The position numbers were made by a program, and so were the translations under genes. Positions 36,501 to 47,838 of a DNA stretch of 64,000 nt are shown in pieces (position 1 is the stretch's first letter; every line of letters starts with the position of its first letter). The notes under the pieces are model-generated. The model was not told the DNA's origin. It saw only the letters and a list, made by a program, of their open reading frames with translations, and did not search any database. The stretch is from Lepisosteus oculatus (Eukaryota; Chordata; Actinopteri; Semionotiformes; Lepisosteidae). The stretch covers positions 15,079,444-15,143,443 of the forward strand of contig NC_090703.1 of assembly GCF_040954835.1 (NCBI RefSeq). Reading direction: 5' to 3'.

Positions 36501-37757
36501 AAGGATTCTGTGACTGCTGTTCTGCCAAATCCAGACCTGTGCCAGAGAGAGGCTGGGGACTGGCACCTGTCCGTGTCTGTGACTCCTGCTTCGAACAGAG
36601 AGGCATCCGGCCAGGTACGAAGTAATGAACAAAAGAAGGTGATGGATCCATTCAGTATTTAGAAGCGTTTCACCAGTAACACATCCTAAGCTGCTTCTCA
36701 AGTCAAGACTAAAGTAGTTAAGCCAGCTATGAAATGTGGTTCCAGTATGCATTTTCAGTTTTTCACGGATGTGAAGGTTTTAACACTTTAGACTGGGAGT
36801 GATTGAATATTTGATTGGACCTCATAAACATTTTTTAAATTCGTTGTTTTTTCACAAACAATAAAAAGTACAGAGAACTCTTGTTGGTGGCAGTTCTGCC
36901 TCGAAGGTGACGGCTGTTGTTTTGCACTTGTGTGTCCACCAGATCTGTCAGAGGCCGAGTTGGAGGATGATGAAGGTGGAACTCTCATAGCCAGGAAAGT
37001 AGGGGAAGCAGTACAGAATACTCTGGGAGCCGTGGTCACTGCAATAGACATCCCATTAGGTAAGTGGTCATTACGTCGTCTGAATTTATAAAGCTACTTG
37101 CATCATGCACAGTGTTCTGACATAAAAGATCTATGTTATATATAGGTTTTGTGGTTCTGGTGATGGGAAAATGACCAGTGAACATGCCTGTGACTCCACC
37201 TGTCCTCCAGTTAGGGCACCATTATACATTTATACATTATATGTTTCAAACCGCAACTTACAAATTTTAGGTGGACAAATTCATCTTGACTGTGTGCTGA
37301 AATTAAACTGTGCAGAATTTTAATGCAAAACAGAATAGGTTTTAAGATTTCAACATAGAAATGGCCAAAAAGTAAAGTAATCAATAGAGCCATAGTTGAG
37401 TTATTTGATATGTTTTCAAAATGAGAGAGCAGGCACAGCACGTTAAGTACGTTTCCATGGAGGATTCCTAGAACTGTTGAGTAACAAAGAGTGCTCTTTG
37501 GTTCATGGTGTTTGTGATCCACAGGCCTAGTGAAGGATGCCGCAAGGCCTGCGTACTGGGTCCCAGACCAGGACATCCTGTGCTGCCATCACTGCCAGCG
37601 GGAGTTCACAGCCAAGCTGTCCAAGCACCACTGCCGGGCCTGCGGGCAGGGGGTGTGCGATGACTGCTCCCCGGAACGCAGGGCCGTGCCCTCGCGAGGC
37701 TGGGACCACCCTGTGCGAGTCTGCATTAACTGCAACCAGAAATCAGGGGACCTCTAG
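27021..37757 (+). CDS. zfyve1: ZFYVE1 / DFCP1, double FYVE-containing protein (complete, eleven exons)
   Basis: Exons 27021-27509, 27885-28389, 28561-28775, 29391-29497, 30890-30998, 31439-31536, 31780-31897, 33753-33923, 36434-36614, 36943-37059 and 37525-37757 join into one frame of 780 aa (human 777). DFCP1 binds PI3P, marks ER omegasomes in autophagosome formation, and associates with lipid droplets. Visible parts: an N-terminal cysteine/histidine zinc-binding region (about 18-125); a P-loop GNTGEGKS (189-196) with Walker-B-like VVVIDTEG (D237), the NTPase domain; a central ER-targeting region; and two FYVE fingers (about 605-660 and 715-775), each with the KHHCRACG core. Start: ATG at 27021 aligns with human MSAQTSPAEKG. 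An alanine/glycine-rich insertion near residue 75 is a local difference. Intron 8 carries an intact Tc1 element; intron 5 and the other introns are ordinary. Confidence 0.97.
27885..28389 (+). CDS. zfyve1: zfyve1 coding exon 2 (NTPase core)
   Basis: 168 codons plus one base, from VKDEEEFVKKLDC to LLGS. Contains the P-loop and Walker-B-like strand. The acceptor is ccttag and the donor TCAG|gtcagt. Confidence 0.96.
28561..28775 (+). CDS. zfyve1: zfyve1 coding exon 3
   Basis: From DKPSESVERLLQERF to VIFKALQ, in phase with exon 2. The acceptor is cctgtag and the donor CAG|gtatag. Confidence 0.95.
29391..29497 (+). CDS. zfyve1: zfyve1 coding exon 4
   Basis: ALSERFNGEIPDDY through TCSSLCLSC plus two bases. 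It starts a cysteine-rich segment that continues in exon 5. Confidence 0.95.
30011..30663 (+). mobile_element. TTAA-flanked non-autonomous DNA transposon, copy A
   Basis: The ends read ttaaagggtaactt and, at the right, agttcccctttaa, an inverted pair starting with TTAA. The body matches 46031-46619 in reverse orientation block by block (for example ctgctcactagtcactgt, cgagcaaataagt, gcaaaaccatcttgaaatc). It encodes nothing. TTAA termini fit piggyBac or Kolobok type MITEs. Confidence 0.75.
30890..30998 (+). CDS. zfyve1: zfyve1 coding exon 5
   Basis: Completes CGSGCKNSMNHMKEG and runs to NRVFTCK. The acceptor is atgtcag and the donor AAG|gtgagt. Confidence 0.95.
31439..31536 (+). CDS. zfyve1: zfyve1 coding exon 6
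   Basis: ACYEAGKEVIVVPKTS to ARYAWSG, ending phase 2. The donor is TCTGG|gtgagt. Confidence 0.95.
31780..31897 (+). CDS. zfyve1: zfyve1 coding exon 7
   Basis: YVIECPNCAVIYRSRQYW to QHIWPG. The open frame runs on into the intron after GGG|gtagga; that extension is not coding. Confidence 0.95.
32110..33419 (-). mobile_element. decayed Tc1-type transposon in zfyve1 intron 7
   Basis: The right terminus (minus strand) reads cagtgctttccagttgtattc...cccc, a Tc1 terminal repeat. The interior, read on the minus strand, shows broken blocks of transposase (an ELFGHTNQHYVW-like stretch and SPGLNPLEYL near 32290), with frameshifts and stops. The left terminus is not clear. Confidence 0.7.
33753..33923 (+). 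CDS. zfyve1: zfyve1 coding exon 8
   Basis: 57 codons, SDGFLKDNNNAAQRLLDG to WKPNSLIL, phase 0 at both ends. The acceptor is ttttcag and the donor CTG|gtgagc. Confidence 0.95.
34330..34542 (+). repeat. Tc1 left terminal inverted repeat
   Basis: About 213 bases beginning cagtgccttgcgaaagtattc and ending gcaaaattattcggcccc. Matches the right arm in reverse. Confidence 0.9.
34721..35740 (+). CDS. Tc1-family transposase, intact 339 aa
   Basis: The protein cuts and pastes its element by binding the terminal repeats. Residues 1-110 look like the two helix-turn-helix DNA-binding domains of Tc1 transposases (the first around GYKKISQASNIPRST). The DD34E catalytic triad is complete: D152 in LWSDETKIELFG, D243 in FQQDNDPKHT, and E278 in SPDLNPIENLW, with exactly 34 residues between D243 and E278. 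A glycine-rich HGGGSIMVW segment lies at 186-194. The length of 339 aa is normal for the family (about 340). The start ATG is at 34721 and no internal stops or frameshifts are visible. It is host-independent DNA, on the sense strand of zfyve1. Confidence 0.95.
   Translation: MKTKEHTRQVRNTVVEKFKAGFGYKKISQASNIPRSTVQAIILKWKEYQTTANLPRPGCPSKLSAQTRRRLIRDAAKRPMITLDELQRTTAEVGESVHRTTISLKLHKSGLYGRVARRKPFLKDIHKKSRLKFATSHLGDTPNMWKKVLWSDETKIELFGHNAKRYVWRKSNTAHHPQHTIPTVKHGGGSIMVWACFSSAGTGKMVKIEGKMDAAKYRTILDENLLESAKDLKLGRRFIFQQDNDPKHTAKSTKEWFTNKRIQVFEWPSQSPDLNPIENLWKELKTAVHKRSPSNLTELELFCKEEWARISVSRCAKLIETYPKRLAAVIAAKGGSTKY
35747..35960 (-). repeat. Tc1 right terminal inverted repeat
   Basis: Begins ggggccgaataattttgc and ends with gcaaggcactg before the TA. 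Same length class as the left arm within a base or two. Confidence 0.9.
36434..36614 (+). CDS. zfyve1: zfyve1 coding exon 9 (first FYVE finger)
   Basis: CHKCSLVFQDNDTKHHCRAC begins the finger, which continues with GEGFCDCC, an RPVPERGWG loop and VRVCDSC. The eight zinc-binding cysteine/histidine positions are present. The donor is CCAG|gtacga. Confidence 0.95.
36943..37059 (+). CDS. zfyve1: zfyve1 coding exon 10
   Basis: Linker between the FYVE fingers: DLSEAELEDDEGGTLIAR then KVGEAVQNTLGAVVTAIDIP. Confidence 0.95.
37525..37757 (+). CDS. zfyve1: zfyve1 coding exon 11 (second FYVE finger, stop)
   Basis: LVKDAARPAYWVPDQDIL leads into CCHHCQREFTAKLSKHHCR and the RAVPSRGWDHPVRVC block, ending CNQKSGDL and TAG. 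The second finger is intact. Confidence 0.96.
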
Positions 37758-39580
37758 CAGGGTGGCACGCTTGTCCCCCGAACCCCAGCTATGGAACTGT
37801 GCATTGAACTTGACCCTTCTTCTTCCTCTTGTAGTTGAGAGTGGTTCAGCCAGTGTGGTAGATGCACACCATAAAGATAGAATTTTGATGATTCATTGTC
37901 TTTAGGCATTCATATATGTAGGAAAAGATCACCCTTCAAAACACTACGATAAGGAAGTGAACATTTATAGACCTTCTTGTCCTCCCTGACTTTTTCTCTT
38001 TTTCCTTTGCAAGCTTCCATGCCTCTTCTGCCTTTAAGTTTTAATATCTTCTGTATCTCTTCTCCAATGAATTATGAAACATTACTGGTCCTTAAGATAT
38101 GAACGTGTTGCAAATGTATGCTTATACCATAAAGTATAAATATATTTTTTACCCATTCATACAAAGAATGATTAAATCATGAGAACAGTCAACATTGCAT
38201 TGGCAGAAAAAATAAAGCATTCTTTGAAGTTCTAATGCAGGCATCAACAAATTGTGTAGATTACCCTCTTGCGATGTATTCTAGAGTCTTAGTGTAAATT
38301 TCTGCAAGACCAATGCCAAATCAGTGAAGCACTAGTTTAACACAACTAGTTTGTGTGACCATGTACTTAACCAGTTACCCTAATGAACTTCTGCCAGAGT
38401 CTTACTCTTACAACACAGAATGTCTTTGTTTAAATGCATTTCACCTGTTAAACAAGTCAAAGCATGTCACTATTTTGCTAAAAACTAAATAATGACTGAA
38501 ATTTGCAAAGGAATAGAGGATAGCTTTGATGAATATGGAAGGAAATTCATCTTCATGTGTGATAGTTTTCCTCATGACACAGTACTTTTAACATTTAGCA
38601 CTGTCTTGAATGAAATGAAAGGATGTAAACTGTTTTCTGCTTAAACTGAATTTTTGTCCATATGGATGGAACTTAATCTGTATTGGACCCCTATGGATTT
38701 AGCTGCCTGAAAAACATTTTTTTGTATTAGAAAATGAAACCCTTTAAGCTATTTTTTTTCATGCATTATTTCCTAGTTATTTATAGCTTTGGATGTATAG
38801 AAGGAACTATCTAAGTCAGACCTCCACTGAATGTTGTCTTTTTGATTCATTCCATTGCTGTAATCACCTTGAACAAATTTACATAGCTGGGCAATGATTA
38901 TTTACAGAATTAAAAGCAGTTGCAGCAAAATTCTGTGATTGAATGGATTATAAGGGCAGCAACAGGAGAACAGTAACTTACTGTTTTGATCATGTTCTAA
39001 AATGAAGGTTTTAAAACATTGTGGCTCCCGTATTATGACTGTGTACCGCTAGTACAATCATTTACTGTAGACATTATTGATGCTCAAAATGGAACACAGT
39101 GGAAATACAACATTGAACTGATCTCAGCAGCACAAATCATCAGCCTAAATCATAATACATTGGTGAATATGACTACCAATTTGTATGTAACACTCTGAGC
39201 TGGTAGTATTTCACAGACCTTCATACAGTTGTATGAGCTAAATGAAAATGATGGCAGTCATGGTCTACAAAGTTTATCAAGCAGCAACTATGCGTAAAAT
39301 AACTTGATAGGTACCCGCTGCATATAGACTAAAATCAAAACAAACATCTTGAAATTATTTTCCATTTTTAAACTGAGAGATCAGCATTTTGAAAATTGAT
39401 TGTTTTGTGGAGACAGATATACTGTTAAGTTATGAAATTTGGAACCCAAACAGTTTTATAAGAACAGGAACTGGATGATAGATGAACAAAGTGAAGGAAA
39501 GGTACACAAAGCATTGAACACTGTCATGTCTTCTGTATTATGTATGCAGTTATAATAATAAATTCAAGATAATTTCAAAG
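37758..39580 (+). other. zfyve1: zfyve1 3' UTR with candidate poly(A) signals
   Basis: Follows the TAG stop. AATAAA occurs at 38211-38216 and 39557-39562, giving possible short and long 3' UTR forms. No coding potential or repeat seen. Confidence 0.5.
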
Positions 39581-41747
39581 TGGCGTGTGTTGCACTTTTA
39601 ATTATTTAGTTAGGCAATGTATGATAGGATTTATACAACAAGTGATAAAAAGCTTAATAACAGCTATTGAAAATGAAGGTTAAACTTGAGGCTTAATTGT
39701 CCTTTCACAAGGAACAGACACGTTTAAGTTATTTTTCCCTGCCAACTCTCCATATATTGTGACAATGGCATCACACTCTAATCACACTATGAAATGACTG
39801 AAACTGCCAGTGTATCACTTGATTTTCACATTTGGAATGTCTGTGCTTGTCTTTTTGACCCTCTCTGGGATCCTGGACCTACCAGTGTTTGGGCTGCACA
39901 GTTCTCTTCCTTTCAGTTACACTTCACTTGGTTCTAGTCATAAGAAGTCTTTTTTTCATTAATCGGTCACTTAAGTCAACAGAACACTTCTGTGTAACAT
40001 CACCCATCTGCAACACTAACCAAATTGTCACTTCTACTAAAAGGGGCACTACCACATTGAACTCAGCTTGGCACTAGACTCCAGTTCCCTATATTCACAT
40101 TAATAAGTGTAACAATGACTCTTCCATCCCACTCTTCAAGCACCAGATTGAGTAGCAACTACTTATTTCCCCTGTAACTTGTTCTACCAGCTGATCCTTT
40201 TCAGCAATGGACAGAACTAAACAAGGAGCAGTCAGTGTGAGGTTTTTGCTGATTCTGATCCAAGCCCACCCATTGGTCTGCTGATGGCAAAGCCAGGGAG
40301 TACTCAGAACTCAACCTGCATGGTCCTCCTGTATTTCATATAGGAGGACAGAGTACACTGCTACTCCAATCAGAGGTCGACCTCCATCAGGCACTAAAAC
40401 CTTATCAGCCCCGGTTCAGATGGGCCACCCTGAAGCCAGCTCAGTCCAAATGCCCCATAGTACAGCTCTAATTTTTTTGCAAAAGAAAATGTTATTAGAG
40501 CTCTGTATACAAGGTTATGTTGGTACATGAAATACAACGCCTTTACTCCGTTTCTATGGGGCATTTGAGGCGTGAAAACAATCCTCTCTGGCCGCCTTCA
40601 GTATTTACATTGTAAAAATTCATACATTTTTCTTCTGGCTGTTCTTATAAGCCATACAATTAGCCCAGGGGAATGACCAATCACACACAGAGCCTTTCAC
40701 TCCAGCTCCTTTGCACTGTGTGGAATTCCACTCCCTTTGAGGGGCTCATTACTCACTAAGAGCAGCTGATGAGCCATCAGCCATCCTGATATATCAAATT
40801 TTTAAAATACTTACAGGCATAAGGTTTTTCCTATGACATATGTTTAATTAGAGCTCCGCTGTGGTACTGGTCTTATCAAAAAAGGCAAAGTTATTGACAA
40901 CCGTAGTGAAGAATTACTCCATTTTGGATCATTTTAATTTTCTCTGAAATTAGGTAGGTACACTTGGAATTAACATCTTTTGCCTTACTTTTGCAAAAGG
41001 TCAACAGTTTACTTGAATTTCAAAAGCGGATGCAGTACAGTGAAACAGCATTCTGAAGCAGCATGTTCCACATAGCTGGGAGCAAGGGAACTGTGGAGGT
41101 CTGTGCTGGAAAAGCTCATGCAAATCTATTCTTTCATAACTGAGAAATGTGGGGTTACAATATCTTCCACCTCAGCAGCAACTTCTATCCTGCAGATATT
41201 TTTGTTTCTAATATAAAATATTTCTGATATTTTTCATTTCTATGCAAGATATTGATTCATGAAACAAAACCTTTCATAGGTTTGGAAAGGACACACCTTG
41301 ACTTTTAAATTTCTTGAGAGCAACAAATGTCTTTCACACAAAATATTGGCAAAGTGTGCAAAAGTAATTGCCAACAAACAAAACACATTTATTATGTTTT
41401 CTAATATGAACTGTCATATATTATAGAACAATTTCTTTTTTAAGATAAAAATATACAGAGTATAACATTGTTTAATGTTGCCATCTAGTCCTTACACCAG
41501 AAAAAATCTGCATAGTCAGTAATAGTAATAATCTGATATCTCTTACACTGGACATGGATAAAATTCCCTATACTGAAAAAAATCATGATCCCCTTCTCCA
41601 CCTTAACCTGTTGAATACAGACTGGAGATAGTAACTGCTGTGCTTGTATTGCACTCTGATGCAACATGACTGCCTGGAAGCACTTTGGCTCCATAGTGGA
41701 GAGATGATCTGTGAAATAAAAACTTCTTGATTGACACTCTGTTACAC
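39581..41747. other. convergent intergenic region between zfyve1 and dcaf4
   Basis: Both neighbours point into it. I see an inverted repeat at 40447-40567 and no gene. AATAAA on the minus strand (tttatt on plus) at 41748-41753 suits the dcaf4 end. Confidence 0.5.
40447..40567. repeat. nested inverted repeat
   Basis: Perfect 14-bp arms CAAATGCCCCATAG (40447-40460) and CTATGGGGCATTTG (40554-40567). Inside, tacagctctaat (40461-40472) pairs imperfectly with attagagctctgta (40494-40507). Looks like a foldback or MITE end; a further attagagct occurs at 40847. Confidence 0.65.
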
Positions 41748-42755
41748 TTTATTTTTCTAGCTTTCAAATATTTAAAATGTACCTTTACATTCAGCCACTG
41801 TAAAAATATATATCATAACCTCAAGCCCAGGATGTGAATTACACAGTAAAAGAATATTAAGGTGTGACTCTGGTAATTGGTAATATTAATCTACCATGTG
41901 CATTACAAAGTCTTCCCAGGTTTGGGGTACCTACGGTATCGTTCTGTTATGTAGATGTATGTCGCTCACAGCTGACAGCATCAACAATTTGCTCTGCACC
42001 TGGTCCTTGACAAACGCCTTGAGGCAAAGCTGAGACTGCAGTTCCTGCTTCCCTCATCAGTGCAGTCAGATGCAAATTAAATACATTTTAATTATGATGT
42101 ACCCAGAGCTCTTACCAAAACTGAAGCATACTGTTGCCTATAGTGAACCACACATCAAACATCTATGATATAAAAAAAGAGGAGGAATCTACAGGATGTG
42201 CATGTCAATTTCCATCTGATACAAGGAAGTAATTAAGCCTTCTCTGTTGTGGCTTTAGGTAGGTTGTTTGAAATTAAATGCTGGAGCAATGTTTATACTA
42301 TCGTAAATAAAATCCTCGTTCAACGGTTTTTACTCTAAAGCATTAACCAGCACGGCTATTAGTTGTTTTTTTGTGAGGGTAAAAAAATAATGTTCCGCCA
42401 TCTTCTTCATTTTAAGTTTTGATCCAGTTACAAAATGTGACAAACAGTAACTTCTAATTATTTTTATATAAAAATGGAGCTTCAACATTTAAGAATTTAA
42501 ACAGCGCTGAATCAAATTGCATGTCCTGAAGGGATTAAAATGTGCCTCATCGGGAACGTTATCTACAGGACGGTGCAGACTGGGCTGGGAGGAGAAATAC
42601 AGGTTCCCAGCTTCAATACCCATCACTCCTTCTGTACTGTCACCCTGGAAACCGAGACCTAGAGATCTGTTCTTGGGAAGTGATCAAGCCTGATTACTTG
42701 AGCCCCTGTATCACTCCTATAAAAACAAGCAAACTTCAACGTGACATTTCTCCTT
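41748..42755 (-). other. dcaf4: dcaf4 3' UTR, inferred
   Basis: From the TAA at 42758-42756 to a minus-strand AATAAA at 41753-41748. Length is plausible; end not proven. Confidence 0.45.
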
Positions 42756-42994
42756 TTAATTAGATTCCCCCTCTGGACAGAGAGTCCCATCCTGATAGTC
42801 TGAGTTGTAGGAGAAGTAGTAGAGGTCTTGGCACACAGCCATGAGCAGCCCAGGGAGGCCGCTTCGCCCGCCGAGCTGCGAGGAGAACACCACGCTGGGC
42901 ACAGAGTCTTTCCCGGCAGGGTGAGGGGAAGGGATCGACCTGAGCAGCCGCCCGTCCCCCAGGCTCCAGAGCCGGGTGTAGCAGTCCTGACCCA
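42756..42994 (-). CDS. dcaf4: dcaf4 coding exon 13 (stop)
   Basis: [20 protein letters not shown] to [15 protein letters not shown] and GESN then TAA. The last residues after FSYNS have no human counterpart. Confidence 0.95.
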
Positions 42995-45900
42995 CTGTGA
43001 AGAGCAAAACACAATGTGAAAATGACTATGCCACACCCCCGTTCTTAACTTTTCAAAGGTGTACTCCACACTAAGGAGACACCCGTCTTTCACTATGAAG
43101 CCAATCTTTGAAAAAATGCAGAATACAGTCTTCCACACTGGATTCAGACTTCTTTTCGGATATGTTCCCCTCTTTTTTCCTGTGCTGTAGATCCTGGTCT
43201 CCTACAATAAGATGAAAAACAATCTGGCCACCAGGGGGCCCTGTTAGGCTCAATTAGTAAAGGTTATTGTTCTGAGCAGAGCTCACTTTCAGCCCCGTGG
43301 TCCAGAAAACGTTGGTCCAGGTATGATCTTAGTCATCAAATCAAATTTAAATAGGATTCACCTAGTATTGTCACAAAATGAGCTGTAATTTGGAAACTAT
43401 TTTGATTTTTTTTATTTTGATGTCTTGTTCCCTTGTTAAACTTCAGTTAAAAGATTTGAACAAAACATAATTAGTTGAGCCCTGCTAGAGTTGGATGGTG
43501 TGGAGTCAGACAGTGACTCCTCTGTGGGGAAAAACAGGCCTACGGCTCATGTGGGATGACATGAACAATCCTTATTTCTCCAGCACTGGAATGAGAGTAA
43601 CAGTAGTGATGGCTATTAGCAGAAGGAAAACTCATTTCTGATGTAAAATTAAAAAAAAATAAAATGGGTTATTCATGAAACCACATGCACCTTAAAAAAC
43701 TAGTTCTGGCGCACTATGGCTGCCGTTGCATCATCCAAGTGGATGCTACACATTGGTGGTGGTGGAGGGGAGTCCCCATTACCTGTAAAGCGCTTTGAGT
43801 GGAGTGTCCAGAAAAGCGCTCTATAAGTGTAAGCAATTATTATTATTATTATTATCTTGCAACAGTACAATTCTTTGATCTGCTGTAAATTAAAATGAGC
43901 ATGAACCCTGGTTGTAGTAACAGTCTGGTGCTGGACATAAACATGACAGTACATGCTTGTAGTGTGTGATAATACTGAAGAAACGAAGAGGCAGATTCAT
44001 TAGCTTTTGCACCAGTATCACACTCTTCACCACTCTGAAATGTCTCAGAAATCTGTACAAACCAACCATACCAGAATTTTTAGTTTCTTGGTAAAAATGG
44101 TGCAAAGACTGCCTGGAACAAACACTGTAACATGCATCTTCCAAAAATAAATGTTCTGGCATCAGTGGAAAAGTTGAAGACAAACCTGCCAGCAGCAGTC
44201 TCTCTGGCTCATTCACATGTAGAGGCAGGTAGGCGTGCTCGTTGAAATGGCCTTCATACTGCTGTACTGCTCTAGACATCCTCAGATCCCACAGTTTAAT
44301 CTGCGAATTAAATTCTCATGTGTAAATTGAACTGGACCCAATGGTTCCTACAGCACTTTCAAAAAGAACAAGTGTTGTAACTCCTATTACAATGAGTGGC
44401 CAATCCCTACTTTCCTGTAGTTTCTAACAGATCCTGTAATCGGATTTTCTTCTTCTTACTGTGCTTTAATTTAGTAATGATTTCATTTTAATTTAGCAAT
44501 TTAGTGATTTTTTTTTCAGTAACAGAATCTTGCCAATCCTTTGCTTGATTTTCCTGGCGATTAAAGATAACAGGCACATTTTTTTCTAATAACCTTACTG
44601 AATAAATGACTACAATGTTTCACCACATGGAGCAGACCATTCTATCCACCTTGAAAGTCCTATTTTAACTTGTCCTACAGATAGCGGACAGGTTGCCACC
44701 TGGGTAAATGAGGGACACTAAGGATATTTAAAACTATGTCTCCCACACAAATGTCACTCATGCTGGGCAGGCCTGGTTGCCTTTAGTAATGTCTAGCATG
44801 ACTGCAAGAGGAGACTTCACTGACTTCGGAAAGAGGGGTGATTGTTGGGGCAAGTTTGGCAGGAACTTCAGTAATCAAGACCGCTCAGTTTGCAGATGTT
44901 TCATTAGCAATGGTGAGTCTGAGGGAAAGACAGGGCAACAGCAGGTGAAAGCACATACCCCAGGATCATGATATCTGTGTAAAGAGTTGAATTACAAGGC
45001 AGTCTGAATTCAAGAAAAGGTTAACAACTGAAGACCAGTTGCGAATCCAGTGGTGCAAATAGCTCAGACAATGAACTCCAAAGTAGTTGAGAAATGTGAT
45101 ATGGTCATATGTGATGCAAACCTAGAGAACTCTGCAGCCCTGAGTGCTTGGTTCCAGCAGTGAGGGGGAATGGTGGTTCAGAAATGTTGCAGGGTGCCTC
45201 CTGATATGGTTTGAGGGCCCTCACTCCCCTTAAAGGCAAGGTGAATGCTAATCGCTACTTAATGGGACTAAATGATCATCTTCCAGGATGAGAACGAAAC
45301 CCAATAATTTGATAACCATGACAACAATGTTATCAAATTGTCATGGTCTTCTTCTCAGTCACCAGTTCTGAATCCAATCAAGCATTTATGGGATATTTTG
45401 GAGCGACACCTGAGGTGGTATTTTTCAGCTCCATCTACCAGGAGTGATTTGTCCAGCTTTCATATGGAAAATTGGTGCTGCATCCCTCCTGCAGACGTAC
45501 AGTTGGCTGACTCTATACCATGGCACAAACAGGTCCTACTGGCTGCATGTGGTGGCCCATGCCGTATCAAGTGACTCTACACTGGTGTTTCTATTTTATT
45601 CTTGTCAACTATCTGTAATAGTGAACAAAAAGACACAACTGGAAGGCAGCAGAAAAAGAGTGGAAGGAAGACCATCGTCATAGCGTGGTGTCCCGTGAGG
45701 TGCAGAGAGAAATACAACACAGAGTAAACTGTGCTCTGGACATCGCAGGCCCGGATGGGAGCAGCCCTGAAGATCCTCACCTTGCCCAGCATGTCGGCTG
45801 CAATGAGGTAGTTCTCGTCGTGCAGGATGCGGACGGATGTGATGGCAGACTCTTGGTAAAAGCGGCCCCCCTTCCAGCTGTTTCCCCTCCGTGCTCTCTG

Positions 45901-47800
45901 CCGCAAGTCAATGCTGAAGATCTCGCCCGAGCGACAGCCATTGTACAGCACTGGGGCCTGGAGAGGGGGAAGAAGTGAAGGACAGGAGACATGCAGTTCT
46001 TTCAATTCCGGAAGATTCTCAACTTAGTTTTTAACGGAGAATTGCAACACTACTTTCATATTTTGGGGTTAGAAAGCATTCAAATTGATGAGTGCATTTC
46101 AGTACACAATAAAAGTCAAATGTCCACAGTTACTTGTAAAACCTCCAATTTAAATCACAAAATTTCCATATTCTGTGAGGCAACAAAACATCCAGTGATG
46201 AGTTGCAGCCCTATTGTAAACAAGCCGGCTTATTATTAAATTGAAATATTGTTCTTGATTTCAAGATGGTTTTGCTGACAAATGCTACTTACTTTTTAAC
46301 TCTGCACAGATCACATTGGAACATTTGTGCGGTGAAATGTCCACTGCAAAACCTACACTTATTCGCTCGTACATCGCATTACATTAGTCATTACAGTGAC
46401 TAGTGAGCAGGAAGGGCCGCATCTCGTGGGAAGTCTCACTCTCGCCCGTGCCAGGACCAGGGATTTGCAACAAGGTGGTGACTTACAGCACTTTCACAAA
46501 GTTCTCAATTTTGTGGTTAATTTGGAATTTGTAAACTTTTTCTGTAATGTCAATTAATTTATTTTGTTACCGAGATTTAATAACTGGTGTGAGAAATTGG
46601 GACTGTAGTTCCCCTTTAAGTTAAATAGGCACTACACATCTGCAGTTCTTCTGTGATTTCAATGTGTTCATACAATCTGTTTGATTTGCTTCAAGGCACT
46701 TCTCTAAATTTTGCATTATATTTTGTCTCACAGTGCTTTTATCATGATAGTGTTGTTTTACTCTCCCTTTGGTGTGGCATGCCTTTTAAATTGTATGAGG
46801 GTTGAAGTTATTGTTACCAAATAAGTCTGAAATGGCAGAGTTTAATAGAGAATAACATCATTAGCTTAACACAACATTAAGAAAAGTCTGACGCCTAGTG
46901 TCTGTTTATTTAAAACCCATCTACGTCTTCGTTTTGTGTCTCCAGAACGGAAGAAGTGAAGGTTGGTGTGGCAAGACACCAGCCAGACCTTGCAGGCCAC
47001 CCATGCTGCCTTACAGGCCCAGTGGTCCACATAGCAGGAGGTGAACCGACTACAGCAGGGAACAAACTACATTAGACCACTGATGAGGGCTGGAAACTGT
47101 CTTGCCAATCACGAGGCTGAATGGGTTCACCTGAAAAATACAGTCTCTTTGGACCTGAACAGAGCAACAGAATATTAGATATTGCCAAGGATCTAACGAG
47201 GGCAAAATCTCAAATGAGCGAGGACCAGGTAGTGTGAATAGCTCCTATAATAAAGGAACATATGGACAACAGAACCTGCAGGTTAGTTACCACCAGCAGG
47301 TTCAGGGGAGATGATTCCACCTGGAGGACAGAATGATTTTCCTCCTTCCTACATTAAAAAGAAGATTATTCACAAGCTGGCAGATAATATAATGAATTGG
47401 CACATTTGAATTGAAAACGCAGCAGCCTGATATACACAAGCCAGAACTCATATATCATCTAAAATGTACCCGGCTCTTAGCAACATAGAAGGCTATAGCA
47501 ATTACCCAGAAGAACCCAGGATGTCTAACACAACAATATTACTTTCTCTGGGGTGGTAGTGATTGAATGTTCTGCCCTATAGAGTGCCGCAGTTAAACAA
47601 TCTGAAGTTAAAAAATAGCTGTCTCTTAAAGTAATATAGAAAAGCCACCATATTATGAGTTGTCCAGCTGCATAATATTTGTCCCTAAGCTGGACAGAAC
47701 AAAAGAGGTTCTATTAAGCCTTTCACTGGCTAAATGAGGAGTCAAAATCTGATGCCTATCCAATATCCAATGACCTGTCTATATGAATTAATCAAGAGAT

Positions 47801-47838
<38 letters not shown>

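Noticed and set aside
39889-40077. Short plus-strand frame after zfyve1
   Set aside because: No similarity and lies past the zfyve1 poly(A) signals.
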